Shown: positions 24,619 to 33,875, numbered from the stretch's first letter. The stretch is DNA of 56,757 nt from Desulfovibrionales bacterium (GCA_030156255.1 JASGMV010000024.1:1-56757); one strand, 5' to 3'. The notes: generated by a model not told the origin, from the letters alone. Numbers and translations are program-made.

Positions 24619-27600
24619 TTACGCTTTCGTTTCAAGGGGGGTGGAGCACGATTCTATATCGGGGCAGCGCGCCTTTTCCGGCTTGAAACTTGATATTTCC
24701 ACGGACGGTGTAACGGCGGTCTGGGTGGTTTTGCGCAAGAATCCTTTCGGGTCGTCGCGCAGCTGATTGCCGTAGACGTTCGTGGTCTGGCAAAAGGCCT
24801 CTCCCCAGCTGGTGGAGTAGGCGATGGACGATTCGAAGATGGCGTTCACGTCCCGTTTGCAGGTCAGATTGAGAATCAGCAGGGCTCGCAGCATGATTTC
24901 GGGTTTGTCCATCAGCGAGATGTTGATGTCCAGGTACTGGCTGCGTACGAAAAATTGGTCCATGAGGAACAAGAGCTGCTGGATATCTTTGGGAGTTATC
25001 GGGTTGGCGGTGTAGTCCACCTCGAACCTGCAGGACGGATCGTACAGGCCGTTGACCACATACCAGAGCAGCAGCCGGGCCAGATCGTCGTCGCGCCAGA
25101 TTTCGACGAGGTTTTCCTTGGAGACCTTCTGCTCCGCGGGGACGCCTCGCAGCATCCATTGGGACGGCCTGCCCGACGCTTTTTCGCAAAACAGAATGAC
25201 GTGGTGGAAGCGCCGGCTCATCAACCGCAGGAACGGGATGCGTCCGACTTTGTTTTTCCGCCGGGCGAACAGGATGTCCATCTTCCGCTCCAGTTGCTCA
25301 AGACGCTGGGGGGCGATTTGAAGCGCGGCGCCGGGCTGCATCGACTCGGCGGCGATGCGTTTGACGGCGTCGCGGATGAAGGCGCCGAAGACCTTTCCGG
25401 ATTTCGTCATGTATTCGAAACTCGTCTCGGCCGCCAGGCAGTGCTTCAGGATGTTCTTGGCGCCCTTGGTTTCTTTGAAGATGTCCTGGACGCATCGAGA
25501 CTTGTGCCCGGCCCAGGCCTGGTCCAAAGCCAATTCGACGTCCTTGCCTCCGGACTGCAGCGCGAAAGCCAGACCGGTAAGCTCCGCGGCTTTGCGATCC
25601 CCGCAGGCGATCAAAAAGTTGAAGGTCTCCCGGAACAGGGCGGCCCACGGGTCCACGTCCGCCAGATCACAGGAGCCTTCGAACACCCGCTGCTTGATCT
25701 TGTCGAAGACGAAAATTTCCGAGGGGTCCTCGTTGATCAGGAATCGCTGCAGTACGCCGTAGCGGATGAGGCAGACGAAGGGATTGGTGAATACGTCGGC
25801 CAGCTCGAACAAACAGGCTTCGAAAAACACCTGGGGATCGAGATTCGTGGGGAAGCCCAAGTCCAATGAGCGTTCTTCGAAAAAATAGGGAATGGACGCC
25901 AGTTGCTCCTGGTGTTCGCCGTGTTCCCGCTCGGTGACTCCGGGCGGCGTCAGCCACCAGGTGGGCGTTTTCCCGTACAGCGGCAAAAGCGTACGGCTGA
26001 GTTGCTCCTTGTGGAGCGCGGCCTGGCCGGGCGTCAGCTCCTCCCATTCAGGCGGAGCGTAGCCGCCTTTGCAGATGGAGCTCGCGTCGGCCACGGTGAA
26101 AAGCAGCCGCACGGAGTAGTGTTTCTGGGCGAAGGCTGCGACGCTCGCGAGCCTTCTTTTCAGCGCCGCCGCGGCGTTTTTGTCGGCCGGGGGATTTTCC
26201 AGCAACAGCAGCAACCGGGCGATCGAGCCGCCGGGCTGCGCCAGAGAGCCGAATTGCCCCACGGCGTACAAGCCGGCCACGGGCGCGGCGTCGCGGGCCG
26301 GCTCCGCCAAATCCATCATCCCGAACTGCTTTTGCAGCATTTCCCAACAGGAGAAGTCCGGAGCGTAGTCGAAGATGTCCAGATGCTGCTGGTTGTTGGC
26401 CTGGCGGGCGTCTCCGGGAGGGCCGAACTGCAAGGCGTAGGGCAGCAGGGTGAAAAGCTCCCTGGCCTTGGGCGGCTGGGGCTCCATGGCCATGTCCGTC
26501 CGTCGCCGCACGTAAGCCGCGTAGCGTTCCTCCTTGCGCGCGGCGTCTTCCTTGGGGAACCAGTTGTCCACCAGAAGCTGGATCATGTCCGAACATATCT
26601 CGCTGGCGGTCCAGCCGGGGACGTTCGCCGGAGGCCTAGCCGGCAGGTTGCCCGCCAGCCTTTCGCGGCGTCCGCAGTGGGCCGCTTGCAGCAAGGCCTG
26701 GGAAGAGGCGGCGTGCAGGCCGTAGCCGTGGACCAGACGGAAATGGCAGCCCTGGGTCGACAGGTTGCTGGCGTGGGTCTTCGCCAGCAGGGTGCGATGC
26801 AGCACGCAATCCAGCAACTCCAAGCCGTTGATCTGACAGGAGATGAAGCGGGCGTCCGAGAGGTCGGCGCCTTCCAGCCTGGAAGCGCTCAAGGCGCATC
26901 CCTCCAGCACGACCCGAAGAAAGCTCGTTTCCCGCGCCATGGACCGGCTGAAGTCCATGTTCTGCAGATACGACGCTTCGAAGCTGCTGCGGGAGCATAC
27001 CAGCCCGGCGACTTCGCTTTCCTCCAGCCGGGCGCCGCTGAAGTCGCAGCTCTTCATGAAGGACCACTTGAGGAAGCACTTGGAGATCCTGGCGTTTGTG
27101 AAGCAACAGTTTTCGAAGGTGCAGTCCGCGAAATAGACGTTGTCGATGACGCAGGCTTCGAAAACGCAATCCCGGAAGGAAACGGACTGGAAATGCGAGC
27201 CCCGGACAGCGCCGCGAGTGAATTTGCAATGCGATACGGAGAGGTGCGAAGCCTCGACGCTCTCCAGCGTCCGTCCCGCCAAATCCAAGCCGAAGAGGTC
27301 TTTCTGCTCGCGCAACCTTTCTTTTGTTTGTTCGAGCGGGTCCGGCCCGGAGTCTTTTTTGAACACCTTGGCCAGAGAGCGCGAGGCGACGTTTTTTTCC
27401 TTGTCGGGCGCGGAGGGCGGGCCTTGCTGCGCGTCGGCCGGCGCGGACAGGCCCAGGACGGCCTTGTCGTGCTCGATGACGAATTCCTGGACATTGATCA
27501 GGTTTTGTTGATCCAGCTGATACAGCCTGGGCACCTTCTCCACGTAGTCGGCCAGAAATTGCGTCACCCATTCGGGATCGCTGTGAATGAGCGTCGTCAG

Positions 27601-28593
27601 CAAAACGCCGTCGGCCTTGGCGCGAAGTTTTTCGTCGAACCGGTCCAGCAGCCTGTTCAGTTGGGACGTGTCCAGCAAGCAAAGCCTGCGCAGCGTCTGC
27701 TCGGCGATGTCGGGCCGTTTCTTGAGCAGGAAAAGGAAGACTTTTTCTATGTTCGGGGCGTTCAGTTTGATGAGGGCCTCGAGGGAGGCGAAGATGATCT
27801 CGGGGGATTTGGCGGCGACGATCCGTTCAAGGATTTGTTTCGCCAGACCGCGTCCGGCGACGCCGAGCTTGGCCACGGCGCGCAGCAGGGGCAAATCCGT
27901 TTTGGGGTTCGCTCCGAGCAACTCGGCCACGGGAGCTTCGGGCAGGGGGCGTCCCAACTGCTCGAGGCCCGCCAGAACGTTTCGCAGGCGCTTGGCCTTT
28001 GCGCCGGCATTCAGTTCGTCGATGGACCAGGCCCAAAAGCCGTCGCGGTACAGAACGTCCTCAACTGCCGGGGACAGGCTCCCGCCGTACAGGCGCAGTA
28101 TGGCGAGCAGCCGGACGTAGTCCTCGGGTTTGCGGATCGTGGGGGTGAAGAGCAATCTGGACGCCAGGGCCTTGGCGCTGGGTTCGGCTCGCCGGGCGGC
28201 CATGGTGTACTGGTTGAGCAGCAGCAGGCGCTCGTATTCTTCGAGATTATCGAGGGCGCTGGCGTAGGAGTCGCGGACGGCGCGGTTGCATTTGACCATG
28301 AAGTGGCGCGCGCCAAGAACCCAGCCGATAGGGCCGCAATGGGTCCAGAGGCCGAAAATGATCTCCAGCAACTCCCCGGCCTGGGTCGCCAGGGCGATCC
28401 GCCAGAGCGGGTAGGCGATGCGGGCCTGGAGCCGGGAGAATTCCCGTGGGTCGGCGGCTGAATCCGGATAGATGGAGGCCAGTTTGTCCTGCACCAGCCG
28501 CAAGTCCCGCCAGCGGTATGGCGGCGGCGGGGCGCCGTCCAACGCATTGATGGCGGCGCTGACCTGCTGAAGCGATTCGAGAGGATCGGTCAT
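24619..28593 (-). CDS. Class I adenylate cyclase homologue with HEAT-like and pentapeptide regions; catalytic DxD lost
   Basis: 1324 residues. Residues 1-370 are helical, HEAT-like. Residues about 430-620 are a pentapeptide-repeat solenoid (CKFTRGAVRGSHF, SCDFSGARLEE, GADLSDARF). Residues about 710-1030 match class I (enterobacterial CyaA) adenylate cyclase: LFTLLPYALQFGPP; VAGLYAVGQFGSLAQ, like ITGVYTMGSTSSVGQ; SRTLLPLYGKTPTWWLTPPG; RSLDLGFPTNLDPQVFF; and FDKIKQRVFEG, like AKDIKQRLHDG. In CyaA the glycine loop leads to SSDLDIW, with the metal-binding aspartates; here the same place reads GGSIARLL (789-793), so both aspartates are gone. It is probably a non-catalytic, regulatory or cyclic-nucleotide-unrelated derivative. 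No clear ribosome site precedes the ATG. The cyclase assignment rests on my by-eye alignment. Confidence 0.75.
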   Translation of the reverse strand: MTDPLESLQQVSAAINALDGAPPPPYRWRDLRLVQDKLASIYPDSAADPREFSRLQARIAYPLWRIALATQAGELLEIIFGLWTHCGPIGWVLGARHFMVKCNRAVRDSYASALDNLEEYERLLLLNQYTMAARRAEPSAKALASRLLFTPTIRKPEDYVRLLAILRLYGGSLSPAVEDVLYRDGFWAWSIDELNAGAKAKRLRNVLAGLEQLGRPLPEAPVAELLGANPKTDLPLLRAVAKLGVAGRGLAKQILERIVAAKSPEIIFASLEALIKLNAPNIEKVFLFLLKKRPDIAEQTLRRLCLLDTSQLNRLLDRFDEKLRAKADGVLLTTLIHSDPEWVTQFLADYVEKVPRLYQLDQQNLINVQEFVIEHDKAVLGLSAPADAQQGPPSAPDKEKNVASRSLAKVFKKDSGPDPLEQTKERLREQKDLFGLDLAGRTLESVEASHLSVSHCKFTRGAVRGSHFQSVSFRDCVFEACVIDNVYFADCTFENCCFTNARISKCFLKWSFMKSCDFSGARLEESEVAGLVCSRSSFEASYLQNMDFSRSMARETSFLRVVLEGCALSASRLEGADLSDARFISCQINGLELLDCVLHRTLLAKTHASNLSTQGCHFRLVHGYGLHAASSQALLQAAHCGRRERLAGNLPARPPANVPGWTASEICSDMIQLLVDNWFPKEDAARKEERYAAYVRRRTDMAMEPQPPKARELFTLLPYALQFGPPGDARQANNQQHLDIFDYAPDFSCWEMLQKQFGMMDLAEPARDAAPVAGLYAVGQFGSLAQPGGSIARLLLLLENPPADKNAAAALKRRLASVAAFAQKHYSVRLLFTVADASSICKGGYAPPEWEELTPGQAALHKEQLSRTLLPLYGKTPTWWLTPPGVTEREHGEHQEQLASIPYFFEERSLDLGFPTNLDPQVFFEACLFELADVFTNPFVCLIRYGVLQRFLINEDPSEIFVFDKIKQRVFEGSCDLADVDPWAALFRETFNFLIACGDRKAAELTGLAFALQSGGKDVELALDQAWAGHKSRCVQDIFKETKGAKNILKHCLAAETSFEYMTKSGKVFGAFIRDAVKRIAAESMQPGAALQIAPQRLEQLERKMDILFARRKNKVGRIPFLRLMSRRFHHVILFCEKASGRPSQWMLRGVPAEQKVSKENLVEIWRDDDLARLLLWYVVNGLYDPSCRFEVDYTANPITPKDIQQLLFLMDQFFVRSQYLDINISLMDKPEIMLRALLILNLTCKRDVNAIFESSIAYSTSWGEAFCQTTNVYGNQLRDDPKGFLRKTTQTAVTPSVEISSFKPEKARCPDIESCSTPLETKA

Positions 28594-28641
28594 CGGATGA
28601 GCAATGCTGTAAAGACGCCCCGGGAAGCAGGAGGAGGCGCT

Positions 28642-29559
28642 TTAGCCGTCTTGGGTGATACGCTCGATGAGCTCGGCCTTCACCCGCTCAGCGTCGTCAG
28701 TCGGGACCTGGCAGGTCCCCACGGCTTCGTGTCCGCCGCCGCCGTACTCGAGCATGAGCCGCGCCACGTTGGTTTTGCTCGTGCGGTTCAAAATGCTTTT
28801 GCCCACGGTGAAAACGACGTTTTGTTTCCTGAACCCCCAGATGATCCGGATGCTGATGTTGCATTCCGGATAAAGCGCGTAGATCAAAAAACGGGGACCG
28901 CAGTAAATGGGGGCTTGGTTTCGAAGATCCACGACGGCGAGGTTGCCGTGCAGAGCGGCGTTTTCCTCGATCATGCGCCGGTAAGGCTCCTCGTGCTCCC
29001 GGTATCGTGCGATGCGCTCCTTGACGTCGGGGACTTCGAGGATCTCCTCCACGCGCATGGTCCGGCAAAATTCGATGAGGCTTTCCATTAACTGGTAGTT
29101 GCTGATGGTGTAATCGCGATAGCGCCCCAGGCCGGTGCGGGGATCCATGAGATAGCCCAGCAGGACGTAGCCTTCCGGATGGAGGATTTCCTCCTTGACC
29201 AACTCGGCGCTGTCCATCTTGTCCACGGCTTCGAGCAGGGGGATGAGTCTTTCGGAGAAGGTCTGCTCCCCCCCGTAGTAATCCCAGATGACCCGTGCGC
29301 AGCTTTTGGCCGGTTTGGAAAGGCCCGTGAAGCGAAGATTGGGGCGCATCCGTTCTTGCTCGCTGATGTGATGGTCAAACCACATGCCGCAATAGGGAAC
29401 GTACGGTACGTTGGCCAGCACGTCGTTTTCCGTGACCTCCACGACGCCGTCCTGAAGATCTTTGGGATGGGCGAACTTGTAGGAGTCGATGACGCCTGCT
29501 TCTTTGAGTAGAACCCCGCAAACCAAGCCGTCGAAGTCGGAACGGGTGACAAGCCTCAT
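28642..29559 (-). CDS. DHH-family phosphoesterase (DHH-DHHA1)
   Basis: 305 residues starting at MRLVTRSDFDG (ATG at 29557-29559, GAGGAGG ten bases upstream). Manganese-dependent DHH motifs are present: RSDFDGLVCG near residue 6, the DHH motif itself in MWFDHHIS (about 60-67), and the DHHA1 glycine motif YGGGGHEAVGTC near the end. Family members hydrolyse phosphodiesters or phosphoanhydrides (nanoRNA, cyclic dinucleotides, polyphosphate). With no PAS or GGDEF part, this one is a cytosolic stand-alone enzyme of unknown substrate. It ends 48 bases before the cyclase-like gene in the same direction, so co-transcription is likely. Confidence 0.8.
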   Translation of the reverse strand: MRLVTRSDFDGLVCGVLLKEAGVIDSYKFAHPKDLQDGVVEVTENDVLANVPYVPYCGMWFDHHISEQERMRPNLRFTGLSKPAKSCARVIWDYYGGEQTFSERLIPLLEAVDKMDSAELVKEEILHPEGYVLLGYLMDPRTGLGRYRDYTISNYQLMESLIEFCRTMRVEEILEVPDVKERIARYREHEEPYRRMIEENAALHGNLAVVDLRNQAPIYCGPRFLIYALYPECNISIRIIWGFRKQNVVFTVGKSILNRTSKTNVARLMLEYGGGGHEAVGTCQVPTDDAERVKAELIERITQDG

Positions 29560-29663
29560 GAACGTAGTCCTCCTCAAAAAAAGTGAGACGGCTCAGGCTC
29601 GACTCGGGCTGGATGAAGGCTCCTTACAATACCAGATGTCCGCCTGCGCTGTCAAAGCAGCTT

Positions 29664-30362
29664 TCAGCACGGCGGGAGGTTCGGCTCGTGCAACGGAAGG
29701 ATGATTCCACCCATCTTTTGTATGCGCTGGGCGGAATCGTAGGCCGTGAGGGCGTCCGTATGCACGCCGGGACAGACCGCCGCGCCGCTCGCCGGGAAAT
29801 TTTTTGCGTTGGAGCACATGCCGGGAATGATCGCCAGCCCGGAGGCCGTCTCCGCCAACACGCTCTGGCCGCCGGGCGTGTGCCCGGGCGAGGGAATGAG
29901 TTTCAGCCCCGGCGCCGGCTCGGCCTCCCCGTCCAGGGCCTCGATGTCCAGGCCTTCCATGAGCTCCGGGGCGTACCGTCCGTCGATGGGGTGCGGGTGG
30001 TCCATAAACTCCAATTCCGCTCGCTGCACCAGATGTCTGGCGTGGGGAAATACGAGATTGTTCCCGCAATGGTCGTCGTGCAGATGGGTGTTGACCACCA
30101 TGGAGACGTCCGCGGGCGCCAACCCCTGGGAGGCCAGGGCGTCCTCCATGTACAAGGGCGTAAGCCCGGTGTCCTCGGTGAATCCCGCCGGGGTCATAAA
30201 ATCGTCCAGTCCGGTGTCCACCAGGACGGCCAGGCCGTCCCGACGTAGTAAAAAAGTCCACATAGGAAGCCATATCTGCTTGCCATAGCCGGCCTGGTAG
30301 GTCATCATTCCCTGGTCCGCGGTGCGGACGCCGGTTAGAAGCGGCGTAATGGTCCAGAGCAT
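29664..30362 (-). CDS. MBL-fold metallo-hydrolase (lactonase-like)
   Basis: 232 residues starting MLWTITPLLTG, with AAGGAGG upstream of the ATG at 30360-30362; the frame is open further upstream without a ribosome site. The metal-binding motif HxHxDH appears as NTHLHDDHCGN (about 106-116). Further ligands are PGHTPGGQSVL (about 173) and the final His in LPLHEPNLPPC. The architecture resembles N-acyl-homoserine lactonases and related hydrolases. There is no signal peptide. Lactonase activity is only one of several possibilities. It stands between the DHH gene and a gene-free region. Confidence 0.75.
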   Translation of the reverse strand: MLWTITPLLTGVRTADQGMMTYQAGYGKQIWLPMWTFLLRRDGLAVLVDTGLDDFMTPAGFTEDTGLTPLYMEDALASQGLAPADVSMVVNTHLHDDHCGNNLVFPHARHLVQRAELEFMDHPHPIDGRYAPELMEGLDIEALDGEAEPAPGLKLIPSPGHTPGGQSVLAETASGLAIIPGMCSNAKNFPASGAAVCPGVHTDALTAYDSAQRIQKMGGIILPLHEPNLPPC

Positions 30363-30683
30363 GAGCGCCTCCTTTTTGTCCGTCCGGCGAACTCGCCGGA
30401 TCGGATCGTGGGTCCCCGCCTCGCGGCGCCGGACGTACGATGCTCCATCGCGCAAGGGACTACGCTACGCCAGGAAAGCCCGGCCTGCAAGGCCGTTTGG
30501 TTATTATATATATGGAACGGATAGTCGCGGGTGGCTGTCGGCTGCGCAAGCTCGGCTCCCCCGCAATGGTCAAGGAAGGGATATTTTCTAGAAAATGTCT
30601 AAAAACGCTTGATTCTTTGAGAAGTATGCAGTACCAATCTTCTTGAGGGTCAAGCTGAAACTTCTTGCTTTCAGGAGGAAGCT
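30363..30683. other. 321-bp divergent region
   Basis: It holds a small hairpin (CGGCCT-gca-AGGCCG near 30484), an A+T-rich patch (30500-30516), and the 14-bp palindrome at 30583-30596 upstream of the rightward gene. No gene is supported. Confidence 0.5.
30583..30596. promoter_or_regulatory. 14-bp perfect palindrome, possible operator
   Basis: ATTTTCTAGAAAAT, 88 bases ahead of the start at 30684. It is A+T-rich and fully symmetric, as expected for a dimeric repressor or activator site; the regulator is unknown. Confidence 0.4.
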
Positions 30684-31136
30684 ATGGCCACTTCTCAAGA
30701 AAAGGTTCACCATTTGGAAGATTACAAAGCGAAGACGTACACAGAAGAATCCATTCAGGATGTAGGCAAAGCCTCTCCCCGCGACATGGGCAAGGCGGCG
30801 ATCATCATCGCCATTCTGTCCGTTGTATTGTTGGTTATTTTTTTCTTCGGCCTGAACCAGAATCTCGCGGGACTCACCAAGCAGGTTGCGAAGCTCAGCT
30901 CTCTTGAAGGAGAGGTCGCCCGCATCGACGAGACGGTGACGGCGGTGGACGCGCGCATGACGGAGCTTGAAAAGCTTCCGCAGAAGACTCGGAACATGAT
31001 GATCGACCAATCGTTGGATGAATTGAGCAATCGTCTGAACTACATGAGCGGATACCTCGGAGACGAAGAGAGCTCCGATAAACTGTACCAGGCCATGCAA
31101 TTGCTCAAGCAAGTGCAGGCGGGCCTCGATCAGTAA
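30684..31136 (+). CDS. Single-span membrane protein with coiled coil, unknown function
   Basis: 150 residues, AGGAGG ribosome site. The N terminus (about 35 residues, charged) precedes one transmembrane segment, AAIIIAILSVVLLVIFFFGL (about 38-57). The remainder is a periplasmic, heptad-rich coiled coil (LTKQVAKLSSLEGEVARIDE, VDARMTELEKL) ending in acidic helices. It should be bitopic with a cytosolic N terminus. It is probably a conserved lineage protein; no enzyme motif is seen. A strong terminator follows, so it is transcribed alone. Confidence 0.7.
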   Translation: MATSQEKVHHLEDYKAKTYTEESIQDVGKASPRDMGKAAIIIAILSVVLLVIFFFGLNQNLAGLTKQVAKLSSLEGEVARIDETVTAVDARMTELEKLPQKTRNMMIDQSLDELSNRLNYMSGYLGDEESSDKLYQAMQLLKQVQAGLDQ

Positions 31137-31160
31137 TAGGCGCTGTTATGATCCATGAAC

Positions 31161-31207
31161 AAACGGCGGGAAGCTTGCTTGAATCGGCTTTCCGCCGTTT
31201 GTTTTTT
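31161..31207 (+). terminator. Intrinsic terminator
   Basis: AACGGCGGGAAGC (from 31162) pairs with GCTTTCCGCCGTT (to 31199) with one G-U pair, followed by TTGTTTTTTC. It ends the transcript of the membrane coiled-coil gene. Confidence 0.85.
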
Positions 31208-31221
31208 CGGGGGTAGGCCGT

Positions 31222-31851
31222 ATGCTCGAAGACAACTGGGGAGCGTCAGCCGAAGGGGGCCGGACCGATCGTCCAGGGCCGGGGCAGCCTTGGGAGGGCG
31301 AGCGGGAGCGGACGTTGCGGGACCGCATCAACTCGATTCTGAAAGAGCGGAGCTGCATGGAGCAGCGGTTCCGGGAGGAACTGCTTCATTTGGAAGGCGA
31401 ACTCGAAAGGCTGCGTTCCGAAGCTGACGGCCGCGAGGGGTTTCAGCGCGAGCAGCCCGCCGGCGACGGCCTCGCCGCTCCGCCGTCCGTGTTGCTGAGC
31501 CAGCCGTTGGTGGTCAAGACCTCCTCCGAGGAATACCTCGGATTTTGCGGCCCCGACCGCAGGCATTTCGCCCTGAAGGATTTCATGGGGCTTATTTTGC
31601 AAAGCCTGTCCACGCGCAGCCCCGTGGAAATGCGCTGGGAAAGCCGGGACGGGGAGTGGGTGCTGGTCATTTCCGCCCAGCGCGAGGACGCTTGCGAGGA
31701 GTTGCGCATTCTGCTGGTGGTTCGCCGGGCCACGACTCCCAGAGAGAACACCGTCACACAGATCATTCGGCTGAACATCAACGGGCACGAAGCGCCCCAA
31801 CCTCTGATTCTTAACCTGTTCCGACAAATACGGAAGAAATTCGAAGGATAA
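31222..31851 (+). CDS. Conserved hypothetical protein with N-terminal coiled coil
   Basis: 209 residues, cytosolic. Residues about 25-70 form a charged coiled coil (RERTLRDRINSILKERSCME, REELLHLEGELERLRSEADG). A variable linker follows, and then a compact C-terminal domain: PLVVKTSSEEYLGFCGPD, WESRDGEWVLVISAQREDAC and VTQIIRLNINGHEAPQPLIL. I do not recognise the family. The ribosome site is modest. It sits just after a terminator and before another unknown gene with its own promoter, so it is probably monocistronic. Confidence 0.6.
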   Translation: MLEDNWGASAEGGRTDRPGPGQPWEGERERTLRDRINSILKERSCMEQRFREELLHLEGELERLRSEADGREGFQREQPAGDGLAAPPSVLLSQPLVVKTSSEEYLGFCGPDRRHFALKDFMGLILQSLSTRSPVEMRWESRDGEWVLVISAQREDACEELRILLVVRRATTPRENTVTQIIRLNINGHEAPQPLILNLFRQIRKKFEG

Positions 31852-31878
31852 CGTCTGGTCGCGACGCGATCCGCGCCG

Positions 31879-31906
31879 TTGTCCCGAAAGATTTTGTCTA
31901 GATAAT
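31879..31906 (+). promoter_or_regulatory. Putative sigma-70 promoter
   Basis: TTGTCC (31879-31884) and GATAAT (31901-31906) with a 16-base spacer, 95 bases ahead of the ATG at 32001. Confidence 0.4.
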
Positions 31907-32000
31907 ATCTTGATTCGAGGGTGGTTTCTTGGTACTCAATTACGCAGGCAAAACTCAAAGTCTGCCGCACAAGGCCGGGGAGACCTCCAGGAGGGCTTCG

Positions 32001-32426
32001 ATGCCACAGGTAGCCGCACGCATCACATACGACCACGAAAAGTGGTTGAAGAATTATTTCAAGACGAAAAGCGCAGGCGCCGAGTTTATTTTGCCTTGGG
32101 CTGTGGACATGTTTTTCAAGACGCTCAAGGGCGTGGTGGACGACTTTTCCCTGCCGGAGCTGAAGACCATTCTCGAATCCCACCGGGACGTCAAGTTATT
32201 GCCCAACCAATCCAAGCAGGCCTATCTGCTGCTGCGCGTCGAAGAGGCGTGCAACGAAAAAAACGCCCACAACCAACACGGCGCCAGCCGTTCCTCCCTG
32301 GAGATCAAGCTCAAGCGGCTGACCGACCTCCAGGCCACGGCGCTCATGATCTGGGCCACGGCCTACTGGGTCAGCAAGACCTGGAACGGCGTTTCCCTCG
32401 AAGAATACGTCAAGCTTTCCGGCTAG
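32001..32426 (+). CDS. Conserved hypothetical protein
   Basis: 141 residues from the ATG at 32001, five bases after AGGAGGG; an upstream in-frame start lacks such a site. The protein is all-helical and soluble: MPQVAARITYDHEKWLKNYF, then GAEFILPWAVDMFFKTLKGV, RVEEACNEKNAHNQHG, and ATALMIWATAYWVSKTWNGV (this last helix is amphipathic-hydrophobic). No motif suggests an enzyme. Codon use matches neighbours, so it looks native and probably lineage-specific. Confidence 0.65.
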   Translation: MPQVAARITYDHEKWLKNYFKTKSAGAEFILPWAVDMFFKTLKGVVDDFSLPELKTILESHRDVKLLPNQSKQAYLLLRVEEACNEKNAHNQHGASRSSLEIKLKRLTDLQATALMIWATAYWVSKTWNGVSLEEYVKLSG

Positions 32427-32561
32427 GCTTTCCCTCGTATCCATCTCGTCGAAGGGCGTCTGCGGGAGCCCGGCGCCTGTGGCGGCGCTGCTTTCCCTGC
32501 ACGGCGCCTGAAGCGATGTACAGCATAAAAGTTTTGACGAGGGGGCTTGGGAGAGGCTTTC

Positions 32562-33782
32562 TTAAGAAGCTTCCCCCCCGGAAATCGTCCTCAAATCCCG
32601 GCTGCGGGATTGCATTTTCCCGGCCAGGGACGCGGCCTCCTCGGCCGCGGCCTTGAGGGCCGGCAATGCGTTGCTTTGGGCGATCAGCCGGCGGTGCGCC
32701 CATTGGACGATCGCCAGGATGTCGTCATTGTCCGGGCAATCCTGCTTGCACTCGTCGCGCGCGATGTCCGTGATGCGCCGCCGGGCCTGCTCGCGTGCGG
32801 TGATGGCCTGTTTGAGGGTCTGCGCCGCCTTGCGCAGCCGGGGGTTGTCCTCCACGTCGGACTTTTGTCCTCCCGCCTGGCGCAACCGGCCGAGCAATTG
32901 CTGAAATTCGGCGTTGGCCGCCAGGACCCGGTTGGCCGAGCGCACATAACGGCCTGCCTGCTCCCGCAGCTCCGGTTGGGCGACGACGGCGGCCAGCACG
33001 TTCGACCAGCTGCGCAATTTGTCTCCGTCGATCCGGAGCATCTCCGCCGTTTCTTCGGGGGTGAGCCCGCGCGTCTCGGACTGGCCGTCCTTGGCGAAGT
33101 TTTTGTTGGCGTTCTCCCCGGCGATCACCAGGGATTCGACGAACCAGTCGCCGTAGAGCTGGAACAAGGCGTGCACGGTCAGGGGGGCCATCACGTAATC
33201 CAGCACCTCCTTGCGCGCGGTTTCGGGCTCGGGGGATGCATGGGACAGACCGGCGAAGTCCACGCCGTAGTGGGCGTTGAGCCCCTTGACGGTCAACGTG
33301 GAGACAGGCTCGTCCTGGGCTGGAGGCGCGCCGGGCGGGAAAAAGCGCTCCACGATGTAGGCGCACAAGTTGTCGATGAACCCCAAAGTGACCACGGAGT
33401 CCTCGGTCTGGGTCTGCGTTTCCTGCGCGGCTGGACTGGGCTGGCCTGTGTTGTTTCGGTGGGCGGCTTGCCGGGAGGATGTGGCCTGCTCCTCGGCGCT
33501 TGGAGCGGAGGCGAGGCCGCCTTCCGCCGGGCCTGATCGGTCAACCGCGCCAACGGCGGGCGCTGTTTGGGAGGGAGGGGCGACGGTTTCCCGCTCCGTC
33601 CCTTGGACTTCGAAGGGCTTCGCGGCGTCGGTCGACTGGCCGGGAGCGGATTGTTCCGCAAGTCCGGCGTCTTCCCGGGCGGCCATGGGCTCCTGAGCGG
33701 GCCGGGAGGCCAGATAATAGACGACGCCCGCCCCGATGAGCAGGACCACGGCGACGACGGCGATGATGCTGTTTTTTTTCAT
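32562..33782 (-). CDS. Membrane-anchored protein, unknown function
   Basis: 406 residues. One N-terminal transmembrane anchor (KKNSIIAVVAVVLLIGAGVV, 2-21) is followed by a disordered Pro/Ala/Ser/Gln linker to about residue 125, then a helical periplasmic domain. Notable stretches are LCAYIVERFFPPGAPPAQDE, LTVKGLNAHYGVDFAGL, YVMAPLTVHALFQLYGDWFV, and a long Ala/Arg/Gln coiled-coil tail with the paired cysteines of DECKQDCPDND. I cannot assign a family. It lies 93 bases downstream of the Na/Pi transporter gene in the same direction, so the two may form an operon. Confidence 0.65.
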   Translation of the reverse strand: MKKNSIIAVVAVVLLIGAGVVYYLASRPAQEPMAAREDAGLAEQSAPGQSTDAAKPFEVQGTERETVAPPSQTAPAVGAVDRSGPAEGGLASAPSAEEQATSSRQAAHRNNTGQPSPAAQETQTQTEDSVVTLGFIDNLCAYIVERFFPPGAPPAQDEPVSTLTVKGLNAHYGVDFAGLSHASPEPETARKEVLDYVMAPLTVHALFQLYGDWFVESLVIAGENANKNFAKDGQSETRGLTPEETAEMLRIDGDKLRSWSNVLAAVVAQPELREQAGRYVRSANRVLAANAEFQQLLGRLRQAGGQKSDVEDNPRLRKAAQTLKQAITAREQARRRITDIARDECKQDCPDNDDILAIVQWAHRRLIAQSNALPALKAAAEEAASLAGKMQSRSRDLRTISGGEAS

Positions 33783-33875
33783 AGTCTTCGGTGGGGTTGG
33801 CGTTGCGCCGCAAAAATGGCGACATTGCCTCGCACTGTGGCCTCTCCCCAGGAAAAAAGCAAGTGGGGCCGGCGG

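Noticed and set aside
25903-28461. An 852-codon open frame on the plus strand
   Set aside because: It is antisense to the cyclase-like gene. Its translation has no recognisable domain, and the opposite strand carries clear homology. Long antisense frames are expected in GC-rich DNA.
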